DNA from: JAXHUM01 sp034189325
Lineage (GTDB): Bacteria > Desulfobacterota > DSM-4660 > Desulfatiglandales > Desulfatiglandaceae
Direction: 5' to 3'
DNA: 64,000 nucleotides
NCBI GenBank assembly: GCA_034189325.1
Contig: JAXHUM010000116.1
Location: 1 to 64,000 of the forward strand
Part shown: piece by piece, positions 37,097-45,546 of the stretch
Layout: each line of letters begins with the position of its first letter
Numbering within the stretch: the stretch's first letter is position 1
Made by a program: the position numbers and the translations under genes
The notes under the pieces: model-generated
What the model was told of the DNA's origin: nothing
Databases searched by the model: none
What the model saw: only the letters and a program-made list of their open reading frames with translations

Positions 37097-38077
37097 TCAA
37101 TCCCAATCAATCGGTGTCAAAAACTCTTTATTTTCAGTCATATCCTTCCATAGGAGCGAAGACAGCTTGGAATAGACAGGACCGGGCACACCCTCTCCTA
37201 TACATCTCTTATCATAGCTCACAACAGGAAGGATGTTTAGGGACGTCCCCGTCAGAAATATTTCTTTAGCGGCATAGGCATCCTCAGGAGAAATCTGATC
37301 GAATTTAACCTCTTTAATGGTCTTTTCTTCTACCAACACATTAGCCAATTGGAAAATGCGACGCACAGTGGTGCCCGAAAGGGTCCTCTCAAGGCCGGGA
37401 AACTTCAAAGTTCTATCAGGGCTCACTACACCGATGTTTTCAGTGGAACCTTCTGCCAAGAATCCCTCTTCGTCCAGGGCCACTGAGTATTGACATCCCT
37501 GTTTGAGGGCTTCCATTTTTATCAAGACATTCGGTAGATAATCACACGACTTAATATTGGCAAAAAAAGATTTCTTGATCGGGATGCGGCTGGTCACCAG
37601 GGGAATGCCCTTCTCGTAATATTCAATCGGAAGATCGTGGAAGCGGATCACATTGATGTACATCTGGCTGGTAGGGCAGTCTTGAGGGCTGATACCGAAA
37701 CTCCCCGGCCCTCTTGAAAGGACAACCCGAATCACGCAATCCTTTTCACCTCCCAATAACACCAGTTGTTTGATGATGTCCCTGACTTCGGAATAATCAG
37801 AAGGCACGTCAAGTGAAATGGCTTCCGCGGAATGCTCAAGGCGTTGAAGATGTTGTTCCATCTGGTAAATACTGCCATGTATGCACCGCATCACATCAAA
37901 GACACCATCACCTCTGTGAACCAGATGATCGTCAATAGGTATCGTCATCAATTCAGGGTCTGTCGTCACCCCCTGCCATTGACTCGAATACATGGACAGG
38001 TATCCCTCGTGCCAGGGTCTGTCTTGGCGACTGAGCACTGTAAAAATGTTGTCTTTTGATATTTCTTGGAGTTTCAT
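37097..38077 (-). CDS. Class IV aminotransferase (branched-chain or D-amino acid)
   Basis: 326 residues, fold-type IV PLP enzyme. The PLP lysine lies in NIKSCDYLPNVLIKMEA (about 175-191) and the phosphate-binding part in GLERTLSGTTVRRI and EIFLTGTSLNILPV. IDDHLVHRGDGVFDVMR is the family opening. Branched-chain aminotransferase fits the 2-oxoacid oxidoreductase beside it; D-alanine transaminase or aminodeoxychorismate lyase are alternatives. The start codon region is duplicated beyond the N run (38210-38330), an assembly artefact, so the frame at 38074-38298 is not a second gene. The ribosome site at 38077 is weak. Confidence 0.9.
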   Translation of the reverse strand: MKLQEISKDNIFTVLSRQDRPWHEGYLSMYSSQWQGVTTDPELMTIPIDDHLVHRGDGVFDVMRCIHGSIYQMEQHLQRLEHSAEAISLDVPSDYSEVRDIIKQLVLLGGEKDCVIRVVLSRGPGSFGISPQDCPTSQMYINVIRFHDLPIEYYEKGIPLVTSRIPIKKSFFANIKSCDYLPNVLIKMEALKQGCQYSVALDEEGFLAEGSTENIGVVSPDRTLKFPGLERTLSGTTVRRIFQLANVLVEEKTIKEVKFDQISPEDAYAAKEIFLTGTSLNILPVVSYDKRCIGEGVPGPVYSKLSSLLWKDMTENKEFLTPIDWD

Positions 38078-38330
38078 TGCGGGTCTTTTGAAGATATCCT
38101 ATAGCCATGNNNNNNNNNNNNNNNNNNNNNNNNNNNNNNNNNNNNNNNNNNNNNNNNNNNNNNNNNNNNNNNNNNNNNNNNNNNNNNNNNNNNNNNNNNN
38201 NNNNNNNNNTACATGGACAGGTATCCCTCGTGCCAGGGTCTGTCTTGGCGACTGAGCACTGTAAAAATGTTGTCTTTTGATATTTCTTGGAGTTTCATTG
38301 CGGGTCTTTTGAAGATATCCTATAGCCATG
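37989..38330. other. Scaffold gap (100 N) with identical 121-base flanks
   Basis: Bases 37989-38109 and 38210-38330 are identical over 121 bases around exactly 100 N, as at 18201-18542. The repeated part contains the first 30 codons of the aminotransferase. The true sequence probably runs straight through, bringing the hairpin at 38352-38422 to about 54 bases before that gene's start. Confidence 0.9.
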
Positions 38331-38351
38331 TCAAGGCATAACATGTTAAGA

Positions 38352-38422
38352 GTTTGGTGGGAGACCTCACAGCCTCTCTATCTAGGGTCATGTCTGCAAA
38401 GAGTCAGAGGCTCTTACCAAAC
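38352..38422 (-). other. Long hairpin in the leader of the aminotransferase gene
   Basis: GTTTGGTGGGAG (38352-38363) can pair over 12 positions (two G-U) with CTCTTACCAAAC (38411-38422), and CCTCT (38373-38377) with AGAGG (38406-38410). After removal of the duplicated assembly flank it lies in the 5' leader of the aminotransferase. No T-run follows, so it is not a simple terminator. It could be a cis-regulatory leader or a small structured RNA; I recognise no known class. Confidence 0.3.
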
Positions 38423-38910
38423 GAATATCCCTCCTTGTACAAAGGGCAACAGAAAAATTATCCTTTCCTTATTGTATTCTAACCTCCCCGGAAGAACATG
38501 GACCGGTGCCTTGTAGGCACTCCATCCTTTCCGTTAATGTCTTATTAACGAGCTTGGATAGATACCTAAACAATAACACTCAAAAAAGCAACGTATTTTT
38601 ACTCGACCAATCCGTCGCGACGCATTTGAGACATCGCGCCGGATTGGGGCCATGCTCAGCCGATCAAGGCTTGAATTTGAAGCAGACCGCTTATCAGCAC
38701 ATTACCCACTGTCAGCGGATTATCTCGGCAAGAGCCGCAGGAGGGTTGATCAAGAAACATGAAATAGAATGCCAATATGTAGGAGCGTATTCCATATCAG
38801 AAAATGGCTCTCTTTACATATTTTGCACTTCCCGGCTTCGAAATATTAAGGTTGTATGGATAAGCATTTAATATGTAAGGCAAAAATAGCGCTAAAGCTT
38901 TTGCGTACAT

Positions 38911-38926
38911 TGGCACATCCTTTGCT
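38911..38926 (+). promoter_or_regulatory. Sigma-54 promoter
   Basis: TGGCACATCCTTTGCT is a complete match to the sigma-54 consensus TGGCAC-N5-TTGCW with correct GG-N10-GC spacing. It points to the small gene at 38995, whose start is about 70 bases on. Just upstream, GCAAAA...TTTTGC (38882-38904) forms an inverted repeat that could be the activator site. A sigma-54 response regulator is encoded at 45749. Confidence 0.75.
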
Positions 38927-38994
38927 GATTAGTAAATTTCAGATTAAGCAGTTTGCATCTTTATAGGGTAGTTCAGAGTATATTAGGAGGCAAA

Positions 38995-39243
38995 ATGGCA
39001 GATCTCACACTTGACGAATGCAGGGGTATTCCTGAGGAGGAATTAAAGGCAATACTAAAAATGGAGGCGGATCGATTGTTTGGATCTCGCCGTACAGGCC
39101 AGGGAGATGGCAAGGTGCGGAACAGATATCGATCTCCTAAAAAGTCCGATTCAAAGGATAAGACGGGCGTCATGATTTCTAAGGCATTATATGGCCTGTT
39201 GTCACTGCCCTGCAAGTTCTTCCTCAAACTTTACCCGACATAA
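38995..39243 (+). CDS. Small basic protein of unknown function under a sigma-54 promoter
   Basis: 82 residues. An AGGAGG site five bases before the ATG and the sigma-54 promoter at 38911 support it as a real gene. The N-terminal third is acidic and helical (LTLDECRGIPEEELKAIL), the middle is basic and probably disordered (SRRTGQGDGKVRNRYRSPKK) and the end is hydrophobic (ISKALYGLLSLPCKFFLKLY), perhaps an amphipathic membrane anchor. I recognise no family. Confidence 0.65.
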   Translation: MADLTLDECRGIPEEELKAILKMEADRLFGSRRTGQGDGKVRNRYRSPKKSDSKDKTGVMISKALYGLLSLPCKFFLKLYPT

Positions 39244-39630
39244 GAACTTCAGGGCCGGCAATCTTAATTCAAGGTCTTTAACCGTCTGCTTCATATGCTT
39301 TCTCCTTGACAGATACTCCCACTCCTCTCTATACTTCATTTATAACAAGCGGGATTTCCTCCCAAATTTCTCTCAACATCACAGGCTCAGCGCTTCTGTA
39401 TCATTCATTGGATTACCTGATAACAGGTGAGTATTGTTTACATTATATGGTGGGGCTTCTCGGATCGTGAATGCTTCTCCGGAAAAATGCAATAAGAAAA
39501 CCTCAACCAGAACCTTTTCCCGACGCCCCCTGTATAATACGACTACAGGCAAAGGCGGCCATCGAATGAGTCCAACGATTTCCGAGGCAGGGGAGAACAG
39601 TGTGAGTGCCAAGCAGGACCGGGGGAGACT
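39244..39630. other. Gene-free stretch
   Basis: Nothing with a ribosome site or recognisable protein. Two frames at 39191-39430 and 39379-39612 on opposite strands look like noise. Confidence 0.35.
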
Positions 39631-39801
39631 TTAGCCGTTTACTTCCTTCCTGTAGAGGCACTCCTCGACCAAAATACGCAATTCTTCAAACCCAACAATT
39701 TTCGCAATTAATTGAGAGTCTCCTTGGTGTACAGCACTCGCGTCCGTGAACAGACGAGTCAAGTATTGCTTGGCGGTTTCGTTTCCCATAAGTTGAATCA
39801 T
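39631..39801 (-). CDS. Possible 56-residue protein or remnant of a frameshifted gene
   Basis: From the ATG at 39801, with AAAGGA seven bases upstream, a 56-codon frame runs to TAA at 39631. Its product has ordinary protein-like composition (GNETAKQYLTRLFTDAS, IAKIVGFEELRILVEECLY). In another frame immediately upstream, bases to about 39955 also read like protein (ELFDQDAILRFHSKFLVEIPL), so the two may be halves of one older gene broken by a frameshift. No family recognised. The stretch 39956-40092 holds only the leader of the next gene with a CCTCA/TGAGG hairpin near 40025-40045. Confidence 0.35.
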   Translation of the reverse strand: MIQLMGNETAKQYLTRLFTDASAVHQGDSQLIAKIVGFEELRILVEECLYRKEVNG

Positions 39802-40092
39802 CAGCAAGTCCTTTAAGAGGAATCTCCACTAAGAATTTGGAATGAAAGCGCAGGATGGCATCCTGATCAAATAATTCCATCCCACTGTAACTGCAGGGCC
39901 CTTCAAGTTTTGTGATAATCAATAACTGTTGCCGGCTTTCATGGCTAGGCCTCAAGAAAGCGGTTAGAGATTATCACTCGGGTATTCTTCTGTGGCGTTT
40001 TAACGGTTTTAGGTGATCTTTCATCCTCAAGTAACACCTGAGGCTAAGATGCATGGAACATCAATAAACTGGCAAGAGAGGAGGTAGCTGTT

Positions 40093-41496
40093 ATGGACTG
40101 GGGAGAGTGTAAGAAGATGTTGATGTTACTCCAATATGATGAGCAGGAGGCGGAAGAGCAACGACCGAGGATCGAAAAGGCCTTTGATCGTGTAGGGTTT
40201 TCAGATGAGGAGATAATGATTGCTCAGAAAAACATAGTACATGACTTTGATCTGGACCCTGCCAAGAAGGCTATAGGGACGTGGTTCATGAGGTTTGTCG
40301 ATATTGTCCTGTGCCGGGATGAATATGAAAAAGTGGTCTATCACGTCCATCCCGGAATTCCCCGGTTGAATCTTGCCATGACACAGGTCTACCCTAATCT
40401 GTTCTCAGATTTTCCTGAGACCATCATGATGAATGTCTTGGGAATGTTTGACAAATTGAAATGGGTTGTCGAACAGGCCGAAGAATGGGGCCTGGAACAG
40501 ACGCAGGCCCACTGCTCCATCAATCAAGTCACCTATGGGGCTATCATGAGCAATTTGATCCCTAAACCGGATCTTATAGTTGCCGGACGTTACCAATGTG
40601 ATCAAACCGTGAAATTGTGCGAACTCATTTCACAGATGAAAAAGGTCCCTTTTATAGCCTTTGACACCGTGAGAGATGAGCCCTGGGGCTTTTTCCCCGA
40701 GGTTGCTGATAGGGCGGTTAATTATTTTGGCGATGAATATGACGATGCCCTAAAGGAATCGTGTGAACTCTTGGGGATACCACCACTAACCGACGAGCAA
40801 TGGAAGAAAGCGAGAAAGGACTATGTTCTGCCCTATATCCTCTTAAACGATATCCACGAGACCTATATAAAAGCTGAAAAGCGTCCTGCACGGCTAAGCA
40901 ATCATCAACCTTTTCAATTTGGGACCTTGGAGACATCAGGTAGGTATTACGAGAAGTTCCTGAGTGCCTTGCAGGGTTATCTCCGGGAACTCAGAAAGCG
41001 TGTTAAGGAGGGTGTCGGTGTGCTTCCCAAGGGGGCTCCGAAAGTGGGGATGATGTGCGGCACATCTTTTGGTATGCATGATGACGCCGACATGTATGAG
41101 GAGGCCGGCCTTGATGTGGTCGTCCCGATAGCCGCTGTGTGGGTGGCCCCGTTTGAAAGAGGTGAGAAAAGGGCGGAAGGTCACTCCAGGAGAATTGCGT
41201 GGAGTTATATCAAAAAGGGTTACGTGAGAGTGACCTACGATCATGCGTACAGGTTCAAGGCACTGGCGGAGCATGGGAATTTAGACGGGATCATCTATGC
41301 GGCCATGTTCAGTTGCAGGGTCTTGCAGGCCGGTTATATGGTCAAAAAAGTAGTGGAAGAGGCAGGCTACCCCACCATGGTCCTTGAAACGGATATTGTT
41401 GACCCCAGGACCCACACGGCAGATAGTCTGAGAACCCGTGTCGAGGCCTTTGCCGAGTTGTTGAGGGCTCGCCAGGCAGAGCAAAATGCTGCTTAG
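40093..41496 (+). CDS. Benzoyl-CoA reductase / 2-hydroxyacyl-CoA dehydratase (HgdB-type) subunit, copy 1
   Basis: 467 residues of the HgdB/BcrB-C superfamily, whose members hold a [4Fe-4S] cluster and use a one-electron reduced state to reduce aromatic-CoA or dehydrate 2-hydroxyacyl-CoA. Candidate cluster cysteines, all kept in copy 2, are C169 (AGRYQCDQ), C320 (GMMCGTS) and C406 (MFSCRV). GGAGGTAG lies eight bases before the ATG. No HgdC/BadF-type ATPase activator gene is in the window. Instead a ferredoxin and an AOR-family gene follow. Substrate unknown; an aromatic or cyclic acyl-CoA is plausible. Confidence 0.88.
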   Translation: MDWGECKKMLMLLQYDEQEAEEQRPRIEKAFDRVGFSDEEIMIAQKNIVHDFDLDPAKKAIGTWFMRFVDIVLCRDEYEKVVYHVHPGIPRLNLAMTQVYPNLFSDFPETIMMNVLGMFDKLKWVVEQAEEWGLEQTQAHCSINQVTYGAIMSNLIPKPDLIVAGRYQCDQTVKLCELISQMKKVPFIAFDTVRDEPWGFFPEVADRAVNYFGDEYDDALKESCELLGIPPLTDEQWKKARKDYVLPYILLNDIHETYIKAEKRPARLSNHQPFQFGTLETSGRYYEKFLSALQGYLRELRKRVKEGVGVLPKGAPKVGMMCGTSFGMHDDADMYEEAGLDVVVPIAAVWVAPFERGEKRAEGHSRRIAWSYIKKGYVRVTYDHAYRFKALAEHGNLDGIIYAAMFSCRVLQAGYMVKKVVEEAGYPTMVLETDIVDPRTHTADSLRTRVEAFAELLRARQAEQNAA

Positions 41497-41603
41497 TGAG
41501 GAAGGGAGCCTCGTGTTTTGGGAATGTTCCCTCTTGTTTTTCAGCATCAAGAAAACAGCCCCACTAAAAGAGGGTTTATTATTATAACCTTGAGGATATG
41601 GCT

Positions 41604-41852
41604 ATGAAAAGCAAATTTGATATCGTCGTCGATGCTGCCAAGTGTTGTGGTTGCCTTGTTTGCCAGTTGCGTTGCTCTGACAGGTTTGAAAAGGAGTTCA
41701 ACCTCTCAAAGGCCAAAATCCGCATCCGGAGGTCGACAAAAAACGAGAGCTATTATTCGATCGCTTTTACTGAAGAGTGCGATGCCTGCGGCATTTGTGC
41801 CAGGCATTGTCCCTATGAGGCCCTGATTCTGGAAAAAAGGGAGGTGGCATAA
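41604..41852 (+). CDS. 2[4Fe-4S] ferredoxin-like electron carrier
   Basis: 82 residues with two full CxxCxxCxxxC motifs: C14, C17, C20, C24 and the later CDACGICARHCP. Between them lies a 30-residue basic insert (SKAKIRIRRSTK). I start at the ATG at 41604, seven bases after GAGGA; an ATG two codons earlier is too close to that site. The stop is one base before the AOR gene, so this should be its electron-transfer subunit, as BamC-like and other small ferredoxins serve BamB-like AORs. Confidence 0.92.
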   Translation: MKSKFDIVVDAAKCCGCLVCQLRCSDRFEKEFNLSKAKIRIRRSTKNESYYSIAFTEECDACGICARHCPYEALILEKREVA

Positions 41853-41853
41853 A

Positions 41854-43848
41854 ATGGAAGTCTTCGGATTTGCTGGTAGCATCCTTTATATCGATCTGAC
41901 AGCCGGGGCCATCAGAAAAGAGCCCCTCGATCCAGAGCTCATCAAGAAGTTCATCGGTGGCTGGGGCATTAATCACAAGCTGGCTTACGATCTTATACCG
42001 CCGGAGGTTGATCCCTATTCTCCGGATAACAAGATCATCCTTGGAGTGGGCCCTTTTGTCGGCACAACGGTTCCCGGATCATCAAAGATTTTCGTGACCA
42101 GTAAGTTTCCCGTGGGTGGGGCTTTTACCGGGGCGAGTGGGGGAGGGGCCCTGGGGATCATGTTGAAGTCCTCCGGGTATGATCATGTTGTCATAAGCGG
42201 ACAAGCAGAAAAACCGGTGTATCTGAACATATGTGACGATGATGTGAAGATCCTTGACGCCGCCGATCTCTGGGGTATGGATGCCGTTGAAACGGCTAGC
42301 GAACTGAGGCGGAGACATGACCCCTGCAGTATTCTGCCGATCGGGCAGGCAGGGGAGAACCTCGTAAAGTTTAGTGTCGGCCAGATAGATAACTCCGGAA
42401 CCTTAGGGCAGGGGGGGCTCCCATCAGTCATGGGTTCCAAGAGAGTAAAGGCCATTGTGGCACTTCAGGGTACCAAAGGCGTGAAAGTAGCTGATCGGCG
42501 CAGGCTGAACAAGCTGGTTGGTGAGGTGACCAAGCGTATGATGTCGTGGCATGGGAGGAATCATCTTATAGCCGGAGGCCTGGGCGGTAGTTTCCTTGCC
42601 TCACGAGGCGACTGGCCTGTATCGGCGAAGAACATGACGGAATTGAAGTTCCGCACTCCTGAAGAGCTGGAACAATACACCAATTTCGCCAGGACTTACA
42701 GCAAAAGCAGAAAGACGCTCGCCTGTCCCAGTTGCCCTATGGGGGATAAGGAGATCGTCAAGATAAGGGAAGGCAGATATGCAGGCACTGAGTTCCAGGG
42801 GAATTCGATCTGTTCGATTTCCGGGGAGGTGGCTTTTTCCCAAGCAGTTGTTCAGGACATGCCGGAAGAGGGCGCTGAAAGGGCTATCGGGAGGTTGAAA
42901 CGAGAGCTGGAATATGCCGATATGCTTGACAGATATGGTATCGACTTTATCACCTTTGACCGGTTGATGTCTCTGGTCGTTTATCTCTATGAACAGGGTA
43001 TGCTGACCAGGGAAGATACAGGCGGTATCGAACTAAAGGAGAACTGGGAGACTGCTGAAAAGCTCGCACAGATGATTGCCTATCGAAAGGGGCGATTTGG
43101 CGAGGTATTGGCGGACGGCATTCCCGGCGTTGTCCGGATGCTGGGCAAGGGTGAGGATCTGGGGTACCACATTAAGGGTGTAGGCAATTTCTATGAGCCG
43201 AGGTTCACAGGTATGGGGACCATGGAGTTTGCTTCGATAACCAGTCCAAGGGGTTCGCAGTATATTACCGGAAGCAACGGGGCCCCGAGCTACAATCTAA
43301 AATGGCGGGTTGAACAGTGGGTCAAAGAATCACAAAAGCGCGCGTTTCCCGACGAGGCAATCCAGAGAATATTCTCCTCCTCATCATTCAACGTGGGGCG
43401 GCTTGTGAAATGGACTGAAGACTGGTACTCCGCGCTCAATTCGGTCAGTCTTTGTTGCAGGTATTTTGTTATCATGGCCTATAATGCCACGACGATCGCA
43501 GCCCTCTATGAAGCGGTGACCGGGCTGGACATGAGCGAGGTTGATCTCTTAAGGGCCGGAGAACGTGCCTGGAACCTTTACAAGGTGTTGAATGCCCGTG
43601 CCGGGTTTGGCAGGAAAGATGATAAGCCCCCTGAAGCGTGGTTTCGGCCGTGCAAAAGCAGGGAAAAGGATTACTCACTTACGGATTACTATGGAAATCC
43701 CCTGAGCAGAGCGGATGTGGAAAAACTATTGGATGATTACTACGATGAAAGGGGTTGGGACAAGGAGAGAGGAATTCCCACTCCGGACAAACTCGACGAA
43801 CTGGGATTGGAAGACTATCGCACGGATGCGGCGCAATTGTTGTTGTGA
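41854..43848 (+). CDS. Aldehyde ferredoxin oxidoreductase (AOR) family tungsten/molybdenum protein
   Basis: 664 residues, full AOR length. The N-terminal domain (YIDLTAGAIRKEPL, FIGGWGIN, GVGPFVGTTVPGSSK, GASGGGALG) binds the bis-pterin metal cofactor. AOR proteins ligate one [4Fe-4S] with CxxCxxxC and a late cysteine. Here C291 and C294 are present, the third position is D298 (codon GAT), and the late C534/C535 pair is present. The family oxidises aldehydes, or in BamB reduces benzoyl-CoA. Flanking HgdB-type genes and the paired ferredoxin suggest a CoA-ester redox role instead of aldehyde oxidation. Confidence 0.93.
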   Translation: MEVFGFAGSILYIDLTAGAIRKEPLDPELIKKFIGGWGINHKLAYDLIPPEVDPYSPDNKIILGVGPFVGTTVPGSSKIFVTSKFPVGGAFTGASGGGALGIMLKSSGYDHVVISGQAEKPVYLNICDDDVKILDAADLWGMDAVETASELRRRHDPCSILPIGQAGENLVKFSVGQIDNSGTLGQGGLPSVMGSKRVKAIVALQGTKGVKVADRRRLNKLVGEVTKRMMSWHGRNHLIAGGLGGSFLASRGDWPVSAKNMTELKFRTPEELEQYTNFARTYSKSRKTLACPSCPMGDKEIVKIREGRYAGTEFQGNSICSISGEVAFSQAVVQDMPEEGAERAIGRLKRELEYADMLDRYGIDFITFDRLMSLVVYLYEQGMLTREDTGGIELKENWETAEKLAQMIAYRKGRFGEVLADGIPGVVRMLGKGEDLGYHIKGVGNFYEPRFTGMGTMEFASITSPRGSQYITGSNGAPSYNLKWRVEQWVKESQKRAFPDEAIQRIFSSSSFNVGRLVKWTEDWYSALNSVSLCCRYFVIMAYNATTIAALYEAVTGLDMSEVDLLRAGERAWNLYKVLNARAGFGRKDDKPPEAWFRPCKSREKDYSLTDYYGNPLSRADVEKLLDDYYDERGWDKERGIPTPDKLDELGLEDYRTDAAQLLL

Positions 43849-43877
43849 GGATCGAGATGATGAACTGAAACGAAGTA

Positions 43878-43913
43878 ACGTCCCCCGGATTCCCATGGGA
43901 ATCCGGGGGACGT
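43878..43913. repeat. Perfect 36-base palindrome (intercistronic hairpin)
   Basis: Both 18-base arms (ACGTCCCCCGGATTCCCA and its complement) match without a mismatch. It lies 30 bases after the AOR stop and 200 before HgdB copy 2. Only a weak T content (CTCTTGT) follows, so it may be a partial terminator or an RNA-stabilising hairpin that sets different levels for the flanking genes. A protein-binding site is also possible. Confidence 0.7.
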
Positions 43914-44112
43914 CTCTTGTGAACCAAAAAATACTTGCCTAAGAATGGGGAGCCTTCCCCACAGCAGATTCGGTCACTGACCTGCCTCTTTTCTAAGACA
44001 CTTCCCATTCCTCTATCCTGGGTTTTTGCTTTGTGAAAGTCCGGGAGTTGTGTTATAAAAGTGAACAACGTGGATACTAGGCGAAAACGGATCTTAACTG
44101 GAGGTGGAAGCG

Positions 44113-45522
44113 ATGGAATGGGAAGAATGCAGAAAGCTTTTAGAGCTGATTCATTATAGCGAAGAGGAGATGGCCGAGCAAAGGCCCAGAATCGAAAAGG
44201 TCCTGGATCACGCGAAACTGGGGGTTGAGGATATCAAGAGGGGTCAGTTGAATATTGTAAAGGACTTCGACCTGGAGTGTACACGAAAAGTTATGGGCAT
44301 GTGGTTTCGAAGGTTCGTGGATCTTGTCTTGAGTCGCGAAGAAAATGAAAAGGTGGTATACCATGTTCATCCCGGAATACCGAGACTGAACCTGGCCATG
44401 ACATATGCCTACCCCACAGTCTATTCTGATTTCCCCGATACTATCCTGATGTTTGTTTATGGTACCATATTCGACAGGCTGACAGATTTGATCGAGGCGG
44501 CGGAAAAAGGCGGTTTGGAACAGACTCAGGCCCAGTGTGCTATCAACCAGGTCATTTACGGTGCCGCCGTATCCGGCCTGATGCCCAAACCGGATATGGT
44601 CATTGCAGGGCGCTACCAGTGTGACCAATCAGTTAAGCTTTGCGAACTGCTTTCTCAGGTCATGAAAGTCCCCTTTATCGCCTTTGATACTGTGAGAGAC
44701 GAGCCATGGGGCTTCTTCCCAGAGGTCGCTGACCGGGCGGTGAACTATTTTGGCGATGAATATGCAGAGTCCTTCGATGCATCGTGTGATTTATTGGGGC
44801 TGGGGGCAATGCCCGAGGAAATGTGGAAAAAGGCCAGGAAGGACTATGTCCTGCCGTGGATACTTTTGAATGACGTCCATGAGATCTATATCAAAGCGAA
44901 TCCCCGCCCGGCGAAATTGAAAAACCATCACCCCTTCCAATTCGGGACACTGGAAACTCATGGTAAGTATTACAGAGAATTCGTGGATGCGCTTCAGCTC
45001 TATGTGAAGACCCTTAGGGAAAGGGTGAAGTCAGGTTTCGGTGTCCTACCCAAAGACGCTCCCAAGGTAGGTATGATGTGCGGTACTTCCTGGGGCATGC
45101 ATGATGACGCTGATATGTATGAGGAGGCAGGGCTCGATGTGGTCATTCCCATAGGGGCCTTGTGGGTAGCCCCCTATGAACGGGGCGAAAAAAGGGCGGA
45201 CACCAACTATAAGAAAATCGCCTGGAGCTATCTGTGTAAGGGTTACGTGAGGGCCACCTATGATCATGCCTACAGATTTAAGGTCATGGCGGATCACGCC
45301 AAGCTGGATGGTGTGATTTTTGCCGTGATGTTCAGCTGTAGGGTCCTTGCGCCTGCGTGCTATATGGTCAAAAAAGAGGTGGAAGAGGCTGGGACACCGG
45401 CAATGGTCCTTGAGGTCGATGTGGTCGATCCCCGGACTCATACTGCTGATACCCTCAGAACGAGGGTGGAGGCTTTTGCTGAACTGTTGAAGGCCCGCAA
45501 AGAGGAAAAAGCGGCAGCCTAG
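44113..45522 (+). CDS. Benzoyl-CoA reductase / 2-hydroxyacyl-CoA dehydratase (HgdB-type) subunit, copy 2
   Basis: 469 residues, colinear with copy 1 and alike over the whole length by eye (EQRPRIEK, HVHPGIPRLNLAMT, AGRYQCDQSVKLCELLSQ, VRDEPWGFFPEVADRAVNYFGDEY in parts, GMMCGTSWGMHDDADMYEEAGLDVV in parts). The candidate cluster cysteines are conserved, with an extra cysteine in CRVLAPACYM. The ATG at 44113 follows GGAGGTGG. Two related subunits fit the heterodimer of HgdA/HgdB or BcrB/BcrC, here separated by the ferredoxin and AOR genes. Followed by a strong terminator. Confidence 0.88.
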   Translation: MEWEECRKLLELIHYSEEEMAEQRPRIEKVLDHAKLGVEDIKRGQLNIVKDFDLECTRKVMGMWFRRFVDLVLSREENEKVVYHVHPGIPRLNLAMTYAYPTVYSDFPDTILMFVYGTIFDRLTDLIEAAEKGGLEQTQAQCAINQVIYGAAVSGLMPKPDMVIAGRYQCDQSVKLCELLSQVMKVPFIAFDTVRDEPWGFFPEVADRAVNYFGDEYAESFDASCDLLGLGAMPEEMWKKARKDYVLPWILLNDVHEIYIKANPRPAKLKNHHPFQFGTLETHGKYYREFVDALQLYVKTLRERVKSGFGVLPKDAPKVGMMCGTSWGMHDDADMYEEAGLDVVIPIGALWVAPYERGEKRADTNYKKIAWSYLCKGYVRATYDHAYRFKVMADHAKLDGVIFAVMFSCRVLAPACYMVKKEVEEAGTPAMVLEVDVVDPRTHTADTLRTRVEAFAELLKARKEEKAAA

Positions 45523-45546
45523 ACAGAATCAGACCATGGATTATTC

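Noticed and set aside
38074..38298. Second aminotransferase start crossing the N run
   Set aside because: Product of the 121-base assembly duplicate, not a gene.
38506..38871. 121-codon plus-strand frame
   Set aside because: No ribosome site and a Cys/His/Ser-rich, low-complexity-free but non-protein-like product; ends just before the sigma-54 promoter region.
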